NCBI GenBank assembly: GCA_016649675.1
Contig: JAENXG010000014.1
Location: forward strand, 1-21,819
Reading direction: 5' to 3'
Length of the DNA stretch: 21,819 bases
Origin: Methyloceanibacter sp.
GTDB lineage: Bacteria > Pseudomonadota > Alphaproteobacteria > Rhizobiales > Methyloligellaceae
Positions within the stretch are counted from its first letter, which is position 1, and the number at the start of each line of letters is the position of its first letter. Under the pieces are notes generated by a model. It saw only the letters and a program-made list of their open reading frames with translations, did no database searches and was not told the DNA's origin. Shown piece by piece: positions 1 through 8,890 of this stretch. The position numbers were made by a program, and so were the translations under genes.

Positions 1-2
1 AG

Positions 3-3000
3 CAGGAGGGCGATGCGCTCATCAGGGGGCAAGACCTCGATGGCGCGGCCGACGTCTACGTCCAGATCGTGACCGTCGCGCCAGACGACGCCAAGGCCTG
101 GCGCCGGCTCGCCGATATCTGGCTCCTCATTCCTGCAACCGCCGACGACGACGGCTCGACGCGCTTCGAGCGGGCGCGGACAGCGGCCTATATCGCCTAT
201 CAGCGGGCGACCACGCCTGACGAGGAGGCCGCCGACCTCATCACGCTCGCCAACGCTTTCGGCAAGCGCGAGGAGTGGCGGTCGGCGCTGAACGCGCTCA
301 AGCTTTCGCTCAAGCTGCACGACAGCCCTGAGCTCAAAGCCCAATACGACGCGCTGCGCGAGAAATACGGCTTCCGCGTCGCAAATTTCAGCGTCGATTC
401 CGATGCGGCGTCCCCGCGCGCCTGCTTCCAGTTCAGCGAGGGCCTGCCCAAGCGCACCGACTTTTCGCCTTATGTGGCGGTGGCGGGCGAGGACAAGCCG
501 GCGCTCTCGGTCGACGACCAGCAGATCTGCGTCGAAGGCCTGAAGCACGGCGAGACCTACGGCATTACGCTCCGCGCCGGGCTTCCTTCGACGGTCGATG
601 AGGACCTGCTGAAGGACGCCGAGTTTACCATCTATGTGCGCGACCGGAGCCCGTCGGTGCGCCTCTCCGGCAAGGCCTATGTGCTGCCGAAGACGGGTCA
701 GGAGGGCATCCCGCTCATCACTGTCAACACCGACACCGTCAAGGTCACGATCTACCGGATCGGCGACCGCAGCCTTATGGAAAACGTGCTCGGCTACGAG
801 TTCGAGCGCAACCTCCAGGGCTACACTCTCGACGAGATCGCCAACGAGAAGGGCGAGAAGGTGTGGACCGGCCAGCTCAAGGTTGAGAAGGAGCTGAACG
901 ACGAGATCACTACCGCCTTCCCCGTCACCGAGGCGGTCCCCGCCATGCAGCCGGGCGTCTACCTGCTCGCGGCGCAACCCGGCAACGTGGCGGGCGAAGA
1001 CTATGGCGAGCGCACCACCCAGTGGTTCATCGTCTCCGATCTCGGGCTCACGGCCTTCTCCGGCACCGACGGCATCCATGCCTTCGTCAACTCGCTCGCG
1101 ACCACCGCCCCGATCGGCAACGTCGAGCTCAGGCTGCTCGCGCGCAACAACGAGGTGCTCGCGGTCAAGAAGACCGAAGCTGATGGCACCGTGACCTTCG
1201 AGCCCGGGCTTGCCCGCGGCGAAGGCGGCCTCTCTCCCGCCCTGCTCGTCGCCTCCGGCGACGGCGGCGACTATGCGTTCCTCAATCTGAAGCAGTCGGC
1301 GTTCGATCTGACCGACCGCGGCGTCGCCGGGCGCGACGTTCCGCAAGGGCTCGATGCCTTCGTCTTCACCGAGCGCGGCGTCTACCGCACCGGCGAAACC
1401 GTGCATGTGACGACGCTCTTACGCAGCGCGGCAGGCGTCGCCGTCCCCGACGTGAACTTGACGGTCGTCACCGAGCGTCCCGACGGGGTGGAGTATCGCC
1501 GCAGCGTGGTGGCCGACCAGGGCCTTGGCGGCCGCTCGCTCGACGTGCCGATCATCTCCTCGGCGCCGACCGGGACCTGGCGTGTCGCCGTCTATTCCGA
1601 CCCCAAGCAGCCCTCGATCGGCGAGGTGAGCTTCCTGGTCGAGGACTACGTTCCAGATCGGCTCGAGTTCGACCTCACCACGACGGCAACCACCATCTCG
1701 CCGACGGAGCCCGCGCAAGTCACCCTCGACGGCCACTTTCTCTACGGCGCGCCCGCGTCAGGCCTCGACATCGAAGGCGAGATAAACATCGCCAAGGCCG
1801 CCGAGCGGCCGGGCTATCCAGGCTATTCGTTCGGTCTCGAAGCGACCGACGAAGCGGACCAGGACGAGGTCGGCACCGAGAGCATCCCGCTGTCCGACCT
1901 GCCGCAGACCGACGACGCCGGCAAGGCGACGTTCACCGTCGATCTCGCCAAGGTCCCGGCCTCGACCAAGCCGCTCGAGGCCAATGTCGTGGTGCGGCTC
2001 GCCGAGCCGGGCGGCAGGGCGATCGAGCGCAGCCTTACCCTGCCCATCACGCCCAAGGCAGCCATGATCGGGGTGAAGCCGCTCTTCTCAGGAAAGTCAC
2101 TCAGCGACAATGACACCGCGAGCTTCGACGTCGCCCTGGTGGCGCCCGACGGCAAGGCCATGGCCGCCACTGGGCTCAAATGGCAGCTCCTCAGCATCGA
2201 GTCGAAATATCAGTGGTACCGCAATAACGGCTATTGGAATTACGAGCCCATCAAGGTGACGCGCCGCGTCGCCGACGGCAGCGTCGACGTTGCTCCCGAC
2301 AAGCCGGGCAAGATCTCCGTGCCCGTCACCTGGGGCCGCTACCGGCTCGAAGTGACGAGCCCCGACCCGCAAGGGCCCGAGACCACGATCGGCTTCGACT
2401 CCGGCTGGTATGCGGAATCCTCCGCCGACACGCCGGACTTGCTCGAGATCGCGCTCGACAAGCCCGAATATAAGCCAGGCGACACCATGACCGTCGCCGT
2501 CACCGCGCGGAGCGCGGGCAAAGTGACGCTCGCCGTGATCGGCGACCGGCTGATCACCACCACGACCACCGATGTCGAGCCCGGTCTCGTCAAGCTCCCC
2601 CTCACCGTGGGTAACGATTGGGGCACCGGCGCCTATGTGCTGGCCACCTTACGGCGTCCGCTCGATGCGGCCGAGAAGCGCATGCCGGGGCGCGCCATCG
2701 GCGTGCAGTGGTTTAGCGTCGACAAGGCAGCGCACACCATCGGCATCGCCATGGACCTCCCCGGGCTGATCCGCCCGGAGACGACGCTCCGCGTGCCGGT
2801 CAAGCTTTCAGGGCTCGCGCCCAATGAGGAGGCGCGAATCGTCGTCTCGGCCGTCGATGTCGGCATTCTCAACCTCACCAACTACAAGGTGCCGGCGCCC
2901 GACGACTATTATCTCGGCCAGCGCAAGCTCTCCTCCGAGGTCCGCGACCTTTACGGCCAGCTGATCGACGGCATGCAAGGCACGAAGGGCCAGATCCGCT

Positions 3001-5042
3001 CAGGCGGCGATGGCGGCGGAGAGGAGCTACAGGGAAGCCCGCCGACCCAGCTCCCGCTTGCGCTTTATTCCGGCATTGTCAGCGTCGGCCCCGACGGCAC
3101 CGCCGAGGTCAACTTCGCCATTCCGGCCTTCGTCGGCACCGTGCGGGTGATGGCGGTCGCCTGGAGCAACGACAAAGTAGGCCACGCCTCAGGCGACGTG
3201 GTGGTGCGCGATCCCGTCGTGGTCACCGCCACGCTGCCGCGTTTCCTGCTGACGGGCGACAAGAGCACGCTCCGCCTCGACCTCGACAATGTCGAAGGAG
3301 AGACCGGCGACTATCAGATCGCCGTTACCACCGACGGGTCCTTGAGCGTGGAAGGCACCGCCAAAACCATCGCGCTCGATGCCAAGAAGCGTGGCGCGGT
3401 CAGCCTGCCCATCTCTGCCACAGGCCTGGGGTCAGGCACGGTGGCGGTCGCCGTCAGCGGCCCCGGGGGCTATACGCTCGCGCGGCAATTTCCGCTGACG
3501 GTGAAGCCGTCGACGCAAGTGCTGGCGCGCCGCACGGTGAAGCCGCTCGCTCCCGGCCAGAGCATCACCCTGTCGGGCGATGTGTTCGCCGACCTCGTGA
3601 AGGGGACGGGCAAGGTCTCGCTCTCGGTGACGCCCTCGGCCGCTCTCGACGTGGCGACGTTGCTCGCCGCACTCGACCGCTATCCGCTCGGCTGCACCGA
3701 GCAGATCGTGAGCCGGGCGCTGCCGCTGCTGTATGTCAACGAGCTCTCGCTCGATGCGCAGCTCGCGGTCGATACCGGTGTCGATGAGCGCATTGCCAAG
3801 GCGATCGATACGGTGCTCGCGCGGCAAGGCTCGGAGGGCGCCTTTGGCCTTTGGTCGCCCGGCGGCGACGACGCCTTTCTCGACTCCTATGTGACGGACT
3901 TTCTGACCCGGGCGCGGGCCCGCGGCTTCTCGGTCTCCGACGACCAGTTCAAGCTCGCGCTCGATCGCTTGAGGAACTATGTGAGCACGGCACCTGACGT
4001 CTCGACCGACGGCGGGCTCGCGCTTTCCTACGCACTCTACGTGCTCGCCCGCAACGGCATGGCGCCGGTCGGCGACCTGCGCTATATCGCCGACGTCAAG
4101 CTCAGCGACCTAGCCACCCCGACCGCCAAGGCCGAGATCGCCGCGGCGCTCGCCATGCTGGGCGACAGGGTCAGGGCGGAGAAGGCGTTCGATGCCGCGG
4201 TCGGCGCGCTGCCGAAGGACCCCAAGCCTGAGATCGGCCGCACCGATTTCGGCTCGGCCTTGCGCGACGCCGCCGCCGTGGTCACGCTGGCCGCCGAAGG
4301 CGACGCTCCCAACGTGATCCTGACAAGCGCCACGCAGCGGATCGGTGCCGCGCGTAACGTGGTCAGATATACCTCGACGCAAGAGGACGCTTGGCTCGTG
4401 CTTGCGGCCCGCGCGCTCGGCAAGCAAGGCGTGAGCCTCGCCGTCAATGATGGCGGCCAAGTGGGCCCGCTCTATCGCACCTTGAGCGAAGAGCAGCTCG
4501 CCGCCGCCCCGCTGACGGTGAGCAATACCGGCCAAACGTCGCTTGACGCCGTGATCTCGGTGAGCGGCTCGCCGATCACGCCGGAGCCCGCTGCCGAGCA
4601 TGGCTTCAAGATCGAGCGCAGCTTCCACAATCTCGACGGCACCGATGCCGATGCCTCGCAGGCGAAGCAGAACGAGCGCTTCGTCGTGGTGCTGACGGTC
4701 ACCGAACCGCAGCCGCAATTCGCCCGCGTGGCGCTCACCGACTACGTGCCGGCGGGCTTCGAGATCGACAACCCGCGGCTCGTCTCATCGGGCGACACGG
4801 GCGCGCTCGCCTGGATCGAGAATGCGGGCTCTCCGGTCTACACGGAGTTCCGCGACGACCGCTTCACGGCGGCGTTCGAGCGGCGAACCGGCGATCCCAC
4901 GGTCTATACCGTGGCCTATGTGGTCCGCGCGGTCTCGCCCGGGAGCTACGTACTACCTCAGGCGGTGGTCGAGGACATGTATCAGCCCGACCGCTTCGGC
5001 CGCACCGGAACGGGTGAGGTCACGGTCACGCCAGCGAAATGA
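3..5042 (+). CDS. Bacterial alpha-2-macroglobulin family protein (YfhM/YfaS-like), 5' end outside window
   Basis: A large periplasmic or membrane-anchored protease trap related to eukaryotic alpha-2-macroglobulin; in bacteria it is thought to bait and covalently capture attacking proteases. The frame is open back to nt 3, so 1679 residues are visible. The first possible start, GTG at 69, is internal to a helical TPR-like segment and is not the true start; signal peptide or lipobox must lie upstream. An MG2-type strand with GVYRTGE is near nt 1370-1400. A glycine-rich, bait-like loop is near nt 2990-3050. The A2M domain core (SVGPDGTAEVNFAIPAF) is near nt 3080-3135. The thioester motif CTEQ starts with the Cys codon at nt 3693 and is intact, so this is the thioester-bearing class. 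The stop overlaps the pbpC start (ATGA at 5039-5042), the widely seen bacterial A2M-pbpC pairing. Family assignment is secure; the physiological target is inferred. Confidence 0.93.
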   Translation, partial: QEGDALIRGQDLDGAADVYVQIVTVAPDDAKAWRRLADIWLLIPATADDDGSTRFERARTAAYIAYQRATTPDEEAADLITLANAFGKREEWRSALNALKLSLKLHDSPELKAQYDALREKYGFRVANFSVDSDAASPRACFQFSEGLPKRTDFSPYVAVAGEDKPALSVDDQQICVEGLKHGETYGITLRAGLPSTVDEDLLKDAEFTIYVRDRSPSVRLSGKAYVLPKTGQEGIPLITVNTDTVKVTIYRIGDRSLMENVLGYEFERNLQGYTLDEIANEKGEKVWTGQLKVEKELNDEITTAFPVTEAVPAMQPGVYLLAAQPGNVAGEDYGERTTQWFIVSDLGLTAFSGTDGIHAFVNSLATTAPIGNVELRLLARNNEVLAVKKTEADGTVTFEPGLARGEGGLSPALLVASGDGGDYAFLNLKQSAFDLTDRGVAGRDVPQGLDAFVFTERGVYRTGETVHVTTLLRSAAGVAVPDVNLTVVTERPDGVEYRRSVVADQGLGGRSLDVPIISSAPTGTWRVAVYSDPKQPSIGEVSFLVEDYVPDRLEFDLTTTATTISPTEPAQVTLDGHFLYGAPASGLDIEGEINIAKAAERPGYPGYSFGLEATDEADQDEVGTESIPLSDLPQTDDAGKATFTVDLAKVPASTKPLEANVVVRLAEPGGRAIERSLTLPITPKAAMIGVKPLFSGKSLSDNDTASFDVALVAPDGKAMAATGLKWQLLSIESKYQWYRNNGYWNYEPIKVTRRVADGSVDVAPDKPGKISVPVTWGRYRLEVTSPDPQGPETTIGFDSGWYAESSADTPDLLEIALDKPEYKPGDTMTVAVTARSAGKVTLAVIGDRLITTTTTDVEPGLVKLPLTVGNDWGTGAYVLATLRRPLDAAEKRMPGRAIGVQWFSVDKAAHTIGIAMDLPGLIRPETTLRVPVKLSGLAPNEEARIVVSAVDVGILNLTNYKVPAPDDYYLGQRKLSSEVRDLYGQLIDGMQGTKGQIRSGGDGGGEELQGSPPTQLPLALYSGIVSVGPDGTAEVNFAIPAFVGTVRVMAVAWSNDKVGHASGDVVVRDPVVVTATLPRFLLTGDKSTLRLDLDNVEGETGDYQIAVTTDGSLSVEGTAKTIALDAKKRGAVSLPISATGLGSGTVAVAVSGPGGYTLARQFPLTVKPSTQVLARRTVKPLAPGQSITLSGDVFADLVKGTGKVSLSVTPSAALDVATLLAALDRYPLGCTEQIVSRALPLLYVNELSLDAQLAVDTGVDERIAKAIDTVLARQGSEGAFGLWSPGGDDAFLDSYVTDFLTRARARGFSVSDDQFKLALDRLRNYVSTAPDVSTDGGLALSYALYVLARNGMAPVGDLRYIADVKLSDLATPTAKAEIAAALAMLGDRVRAEKAFDAAVGALPKDPKPEIGRTDFGSALRDAAAVVTLAAEGDAPNVILTSATQRIGAARNVVRYTSTQEDAWLVLAARALGKQGVSLAVNDGGQVGPLYRTLSEEQLAAAPLTVSNTGQTSLDAVISVSGSPITPEPAAEHGFKIERSFHNLDGTDADASQAKQNERFVVVLTVTEPQPQFARVALTDYVPAGFEIDNPRLVSSGDTGALAWIENAGSPVYTEFRDDRFTAAFERRTGDPTVYTVAYVVRAVSPGSYVLPQAVVEDMYQPDRFGRTGTGEVTVTPAK

Positions 5043-7153
5043 GCAAGGACCACACACCACCTCTCCCCTCCCTGGAGAGGGGAAAGTGGAGACGCCGCGC
5101 CATCTTCGCTGCGGTTGGAGCGGTATGGATCGTTGCCGCCGTGGCCGGCGGCGTTGCGGGCCTGTTCCAGGCCTTCGGCTCGGCACCGCTCGGGCGCGAT
5201 CTCGAAGTTTCGACCATCGTGCTCGACCGGAACAGCAAGCTGCTCCGCGCCTATCTCACAAGCCAAGGCCGCTGGCGGCTTCCCGCCACGCGCGAGCAAG
5301 TCGACCCGCGTTTCCTCGACGCGCTGCTGATCTATGAGGACAAGCGCTTCTTCCACCATCGCGGCGTCGATCCGCTGGCTCTCATGCGGGCAGCCTACCA
5401 GCTCGTCACCCATAGCCACATCGTCTCGGGCGGCTCGACCATCACGATGCAGGTCGCCCGTCTGCTCGAGCCGAGGGCGAAGCGCTCGCTCCACGCCAAG
5501 CTGCGGGAGACCGTGCGAGCGCTTCAGCTCGAATGGGTGCTGAGCAAGGACGAGATCCTCGGCCTCTATCTCACGCTCGCCCCTTACGGCGGTAATCTCG
5601 AAGGGGTGAGAGCGGCCTCGCTTGCCTATTTCGGCAAGGAGCCGCGACGGCTCACGCTCGGCGAAGTGGCTCTCCTCGTCGCTCTGCCGCAGTCGCCGGA
5701 GGTCCGCCGCCCGGACCGGTCGCCTGAGGCGGCCCGCCAGGCGCGCAACCGCGTGCTCGACCGCATCGCCGGCCACGGGCTTTTCAGCAACGCCGAAATC
5801 GCGCGCGCCAAGGAGGAGCCGGTGCCGCTGGCGCGTAAAGCGATGCCGCTCTTGGCACCGCATGCGGCGGACCAGGCGATGGGAGGCTCGCCCAAGGAGC
5901 ACGTGCTGCTTCTCACCATCGATGGCGCCCTGCAGAAGGGGTTGGAGGGCCTTGCCCGCGACCGGGCGCAAGCGCTCGGACCGGATCTGTCGGTGGCGAT
6001 GGTCGTAGTCGACAATGCGAGCGGCGAGGTGCTGGCCCGCGTCGCCTCGCCGGACTATTTTGACGAGCGCCGCGCTGGTCAGGTCGACCTCACGCAAGCG
6101 GTGCGGTCGCCGGGCTCGGCGTTGAAGCCCTTCATCTACGGCCTCGGCTTCGAGGATGGTTTCATCCACCCCGAGACTCTCATCGAGGACAGGCCGATTC
6201 GCTATGGCGCCTATCAGCCTGAGAATTTCGACCTGACCTTTCAGGGCACGGTGACGGTGCGCCGCGCGCTGCAATTATCGCTGAACGTGCCGGCCGTCGC
6301 CGTGCTCGACGAGGTCGGCCCGAGCCGGCTGATCGCGCGGCTGGCGGAGGCCGGCGCACCCCTCGTGTTGCCGCGCCGCGAAGCGCCAGGGCTCGCGCTC
6401 GGCCTGGGCGGCGTCGGCGTGAGGCTCGCAGACCTCACCATGCTCTATGCCGGGCTCGCGCGGCAGGGCACCGTGGCGCCGCTGGTCGAGCGTCTCGATA
6501 CGCCGACGCCTCCACCCAAACGCCTGATCGAGCCGGTCGCCGCCTGGTACGTCGCCAATGTCCTGCTCGGCACGCCGCCACCCGAGAACGCGGCCGGCGG
6601 GCGCATCGCCTTCAAGACCGGCACGAGCTACGGCTATCGCGACGCCTGGGCGGTCGGGTTCGACGGCAAGCACACCATCGGCGTGTGGGTCGGACGCCCC
6701 GACGGCGCGCCCGTCACCGGTCTTGCGGGACGGGTCACCGCCGCGCCCATCCTGTTCGATGCCTTTGCCAGGTTGGGGCAACCGCCGCAGCCGCTGCTGC
6801 CGGCGCCGAAGGGCGTGCTGGTCGTCACCACCGCCAAGCTGCCGCCACCGCTCCAGCGCTTTGCCTCACGTGCAGAAGCAGGCGAGGCCATGGCGCCCAA
6901 GGTGCACATCGTGTTCCCGCCCGATGGGGCGAGCCTCGAACTGTCGGCCGTCGAAGGCGAGGCTCCCGATCCCATCGCCATCAAGATCGCCGGCGGCACG
7001 CCCCCGCTCAACGTGCTCCTGAACGGCATGCCACTCAACGCCAAGCAATCCGCGCGCACGCTGTTCTTCGAGCCTGACGGGCCGGGCTTCGTGCGGCTGA
7101 CGGTGACCGACGCGACCGGAGCCGCCGACAGCGTGATGGTGCGGCTGCAATAG
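5039..7153 (+). CDS. pbpC: Penicillin-binding protein 1C, bifunctional peptidoglycan glycosyltransferase/transpeptidase
   Basis: Inner-membrane enzyme that polymerises lipid II and can acylate peptide stems. The 704 residues begin with a short cytoplasmic tail and one membrane segment (about 20-45). The GT51 glycosyltransferase domain follows, with catalytic Glu100 in YEDKRFFHHRGVDP and the GGSTITMQVARLL motif at 131-143. The transpeptidase domain has SALK (Ser360, Lys363), SLN at 414-416 and KTGT at 526-529, all intact. The last ~95 residues match the C-terminal domain typical of PBP1C. The ATG overlaps the stop of the alpha-2-macroglobulin gene by four bases, implying translational coupling, and no other in-frame ATG/GTG/TTG precedes the membrane segment. 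Residues 7-16 (PPLPSLERGK) are encoded by a REP-like inverted repeat, so the extreme N-terminus looks acquired. In Escherichia coli the PbpC transpeptidase activity is weak, so the main role may be glycan synthesis. Confidence 0.95.
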   Translation: MSKDHTPPLPSLERGKWRRRAIFAAVGAVWIVAAVAGGVAGLFQAFGSAPLGRDLEVSTIVLDRNSKLLRAYLTSQGRWRLPATREQVDPRFLDALLIYEDKRFFHHRGVDPLALMRAAYQLVTHSHIVSGGSTITMQVARLLEPRAKRSLHAKLRETVRALQLEWVLSKDEILGLYLTLAPYGGNLEGVRAASLAYFGKEPRRLTLGEVALLVALPQSPEVRRPDRSPEAARQARNRVLDRIAGHGLFSNAEIARAKEEPVPLARKAMPLLAPHAADQAMGGSPKEHVLLLTIDGALQKGLEGLARDRAQALGPDLSVAMVVVDNASGEVLARVASPDYFDERRAGQVDLTQAVRSPGSALKPFIYGLGFEDGFIHPETLIEDRPIRYGAYQPENFDLTFQGTVTVRRALQLSLNVPAVAVLDEVGPSRLIARLAEAGAPLVLPRREAPGLALGLGGVGVRLADLTMLYAGLARQGTVAPLVERLDTPTPPPKRLIEPVAAWYVANVLLGTPPPENAAGGRIAFKTGTSYGYRDAWAVGFDGKHTIGVWVGRPDGAPVTGLAGRVTAAPILFDAFARLGQPPQPLLPAPKGVLVVTTAKLPPPLQRFASRAEAGEAMAPKVHIVFPPDGASLELSAVEGEAPDPIAIKIAGGTPPLNVLLNGMPLNAKQSARTLFFEPDGPGFVRLTVTDATGAADSVMVRLQ
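5060..5083 (+). repeat. REP-like inverted repeat inside the 5' end of pbpC
   Basis: CCTCTCC (5060-5066) and GGAGAGG (5074-5080) are perfect inverted arms around CCTCCCT. A second register, TCCCCTC (5064-5070) with GAGGGGA (5077-5083), folds equally well. CTCTCCCC...GGAGAGGGG repeats of this kind are common between genes in Hyphomicrobiales genomes, often recognisable as SPLPGEG in one frame, as in the +1 frame here. It lies 21 bases after the pbpC ATG and is read through as coding sequence. Family membership is from memory; the palindrome itself is directly visible. Confidence 0.55.
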
Positions 7154-7199
7154 AACCTTTCGGCTTGGCGCGGCCCCGCTTTCCGGGTAACGACCCTCT

Positions 7200-8249
7200 A
7201 TGCCCTTGCCATCGCTCGCCAGCCTCGCCGTGCCCATCGGACTTGAGCCCATGGAGGCGCGGCTCGTCGCCGAGCTGCCCGAGGAACCCGGCTGGCAGTT
7301 CGAGCCCAAATGGGACGGCTTCCGTTGTCTTGTTTATCGCGCCGGCGCGGAGGTCGATCTCAGGGCGAAATCCGGCAAGCCGCTCGCGCGCTATTTCCCG
7401 GAAGTCGTGGCGATGCTCAAAGGCTTGCCCCAGACCATGTTCGTCATCGACGGAGAGCTCGCCATTCCGGTCGGCGATACGCTCTCCTTCGATGCGCTGC
7501 AGATGCGGGTCCATCCCGCCGAGAGCCGCATCAAGAAGCTCGCGGTAGAGACGCCCGCCTCCCTCATCGTGTTCGACATGCTGCTCGATGCAACGGGCAA
7601 GAGCCTACTCGAGATGCCGCTCGTGAAACGCCGGGCGGCGCTGGAAAAGTTCTACAAGGCGGCCGGCGAGACCAAGGGACTTAAGCTATCGCCCTACACG
7701 TTGGATCGCGATGAAGCGCGCCTTTGGCTCGACGGCGCGCGCGGCTCACTCGACGGCGTCGTCGCCAAGCGCAGCGACGGCGCGTACCTGCCGGGCGAGC
7801 GCGCCATGCTCAAGGTGAAGCGCTTGCGCAGCGCCGATTGCGTGGTCGGCGGTTTCCGCTATGCGGCCGGCAGTCGCGAGGTCGGATCGTTGCTGCTTGG
7901 CCTCTACGACAAGGACGGCAAGCTCGACCATGTCGGCTTCACCTCCACCATCACCGACGTGGAGCGCCCGGCGTTGACCAAGCTGCTTGGAACTCTCATC
8001 GCGCCGCCCGGCTTCACCGGCAACGCGCCAGGCGGTCCGAGCCGCTGGAGCACCGAGCGCTCGGGCGAATGGGAGCCGGTCAAGCCTGTGCTCGTGGTCG
8101 AGGTCCGCTACGATCACGTCACCGGCGATCGCTTCCGCCACGGGACAAAGCTCATCCGCTTCCGCCCCGACAAGGCGCCGAAGCAATGCACCTTCGATCA
8201 GCTCACGCCGGCAACGCTGCCGGAAAACTTCAATCTTTTGCTCAAGTGA
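7200..8249 (+). CDS. ligC: ATP-dependent DNA ligase, LigC-type
   Basis: Seals DNA nicks through a lysyl-AMP intermediate; the LigC group is the stand-alone ATP-dependent ligase often carried beside the NAD-dependent LigA and linked to repair or alternative end joining. In 349 residues the nucleotidyltransferase motif I is KWDGFR with catalytic Lys37 (codon 7308-7310). Motif III-like IVFDMLL is near 121-127, motif IV DGVVAKR near 185-191 and motif V MLKVKR near 201-206. The C-terminal ~130 residues form the OB-fold, ending without a polymerase or nuclease domain, so this is not a LigD fusion. The ATG at 7200 gives the longest reading; an in-frame ATG at 7251 is a credible alternative because residues before it look unstructured and neither start has a good ribosome binding site. 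It follows pbpC by 46 bases but has no functional link to it. No Ku gene is in the window. Confidence 0.9.
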   Translation: MPLPSLASLAVPIGLEPMEARLVAELPEEPGWQFEPKWDGFRCLVYRAGAEVDLRAKSGKPLARYFPEVVAMLKGLPQTMFVIDGELAIPVGDTLSFDALQMRVHPAESRIKKLAVETPASLIVFDMLLDATGKSLLEMPLVKRRAALEKFYKAAGETKGLKLSPYTLDRDEARLWLDGARGSLDGVVAKRSDGAYLPGERAMLKVKRLRSADCVVGGFRYAAGSREVGSLLLGLYDKDGKLDHVGFTSTITDVERPALTKLLGTLIAPPGFTGNAPGGPSRWSTERSGEWEPVKPVLVVEVRYDHVTGDRFRHGTKLIRFRPDKAPKQCTFDQLTPATLPENFNLLLK

Positions 8250-8538
8250 AGGCACGGTCTCGTCATACTGGGGCCGATTGCGGCGGGATGCCGCGGCCAA
8301 CGCAGCGCCGGCTGCAGCACTTCAGGGCCGGCGTGAGCGACGCAACTTCCCAAGTTCATCAAGCAGTTCGCCGCGCCTGATCGCGCGCGCTCCAATCGCG
8401 GACTGTCCTAGCTTCGGCACCCCCCGCGACATTCTCTCGCGGATTTTGGCCAAATCGCTGCCGGAATGGAGGCGAAGGGTCGCGGGTCTTGGAGGAGGAA
8501 ACCTTCCCGGAGGGGGTTAACCCACTAAGGAGAATGCC
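8250..8538 (+). other. Intergenic region between the ligase and a small exported protein
   Basis: About 290 bases with no credible gene. It contains a possible terminator hairpin (8424-8447) and a purine-rich stretch before the next gene. A 10-bp perfect palindrome GGGTTAACCC lies at 8514-8523, directly upstream of the ribosome binding site. I found no convincing -35/-10 pair. Short frames here lack a ribosome binding site and recognisable protein character. Confidence 0.5.
8424..8447 (+). terminator. Possible rho-independent terminator after the ligase
   Basis: CCGCGA (8424-8429) pairs with TCGCGG (8437-8442) across a 7-base loop and is followed by ATTTT. The stem is only 6 bp and it lies 175 bases after the ligase stop, so it may be weak or coincidental. 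Confidence 0.35.
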
Positions 8539-8757
8539 ATGAAGAAATTTGTGATTGCCGGCCTGCTGGTCGCCGGCTTTGTGACGCCCGCCTTCGCCGC
8601 AGAGTTTTACGTCGCGCAGAGCGCCTCGGACCACAAATGCTCGGTCATGGCGAAGAAGCCTGACGGCAAGACGATGATGATGCTCGGCACCGAGGCCTTC
8701 AAGACGAAGTCCGCCGCCGAGACCGCCATGAAGGGTATGACCGAGTGCAAGGCCTAA
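8539..8757 (+). CDS. Small exported protein of unknown function
   Basis: A 72-residue protein with a clear Sec signal peptide: MKK, a hydrophobic core from about residue 4 to 17, and an AFA-type cleavage site after residue 20. The mature part is about 52 residues, rich in Lys and Met, with two cysteines (Cys34 in HKCSVM and Cys70 in TECKA). These could form a disulfide in the periplasm. The start is well supported by AAGGAG seven bases before the ATG (8526-8531). It resembles small AEFYV-type exported proteins that are frequent in Bradyrhizobium and relatives, none with a known role that I can name. It stands alone, convergent to the sulfate operon, and ends before a strong terminator. No function is assigned. 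Confidence 0.8.
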   Translation: MKKFVIAGLLVAGFVTPAFAAEFYVAQSASDHKCSVMAKKPDGKTMMMLGTEAFKTKSAAETAMKGMTECKA

Positions 8758-8818
8758 CTCTGATCTAATCCCCCGGACGCGGACGCCCGACCTTTAAGCC
8801 GAGCGCCCGGTCCACGAG

Positions 8819-8870
8819 CCGCCTCAAAGCCCCCGACTACGACGTCTTCAAGGGCTTTGGGGCGGTTTTA
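8819..8870 (+). terminator. Rho-independent terminator after the small exported gene
   Basis: CCGCCTCAAAGCCC (8819-8832) pairs with GGGCTTTGGGGCGG (8852-8865). This is a 14-bp stem with a single T-G wobble, followed by TTTTA (8866-8870). It serves the + strand gene. The convergent cysA ends only 20 bases away; on that strand the stem would form too, but no U tract follows, so termination there would be less efficient. Confidence 0.8.
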
Positions 8871-8890
8871 CTTTATCAGCTGACATTCGT

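Noticed and set aside
4982..6274. Long open frame on the - strand (about 430 codons) opposite pbpC
   Set aside because: It is antisense to an unambiguous pbpC, is Arg/His/Ala-rich with no family motif, and is a usual by-product of high GC content.
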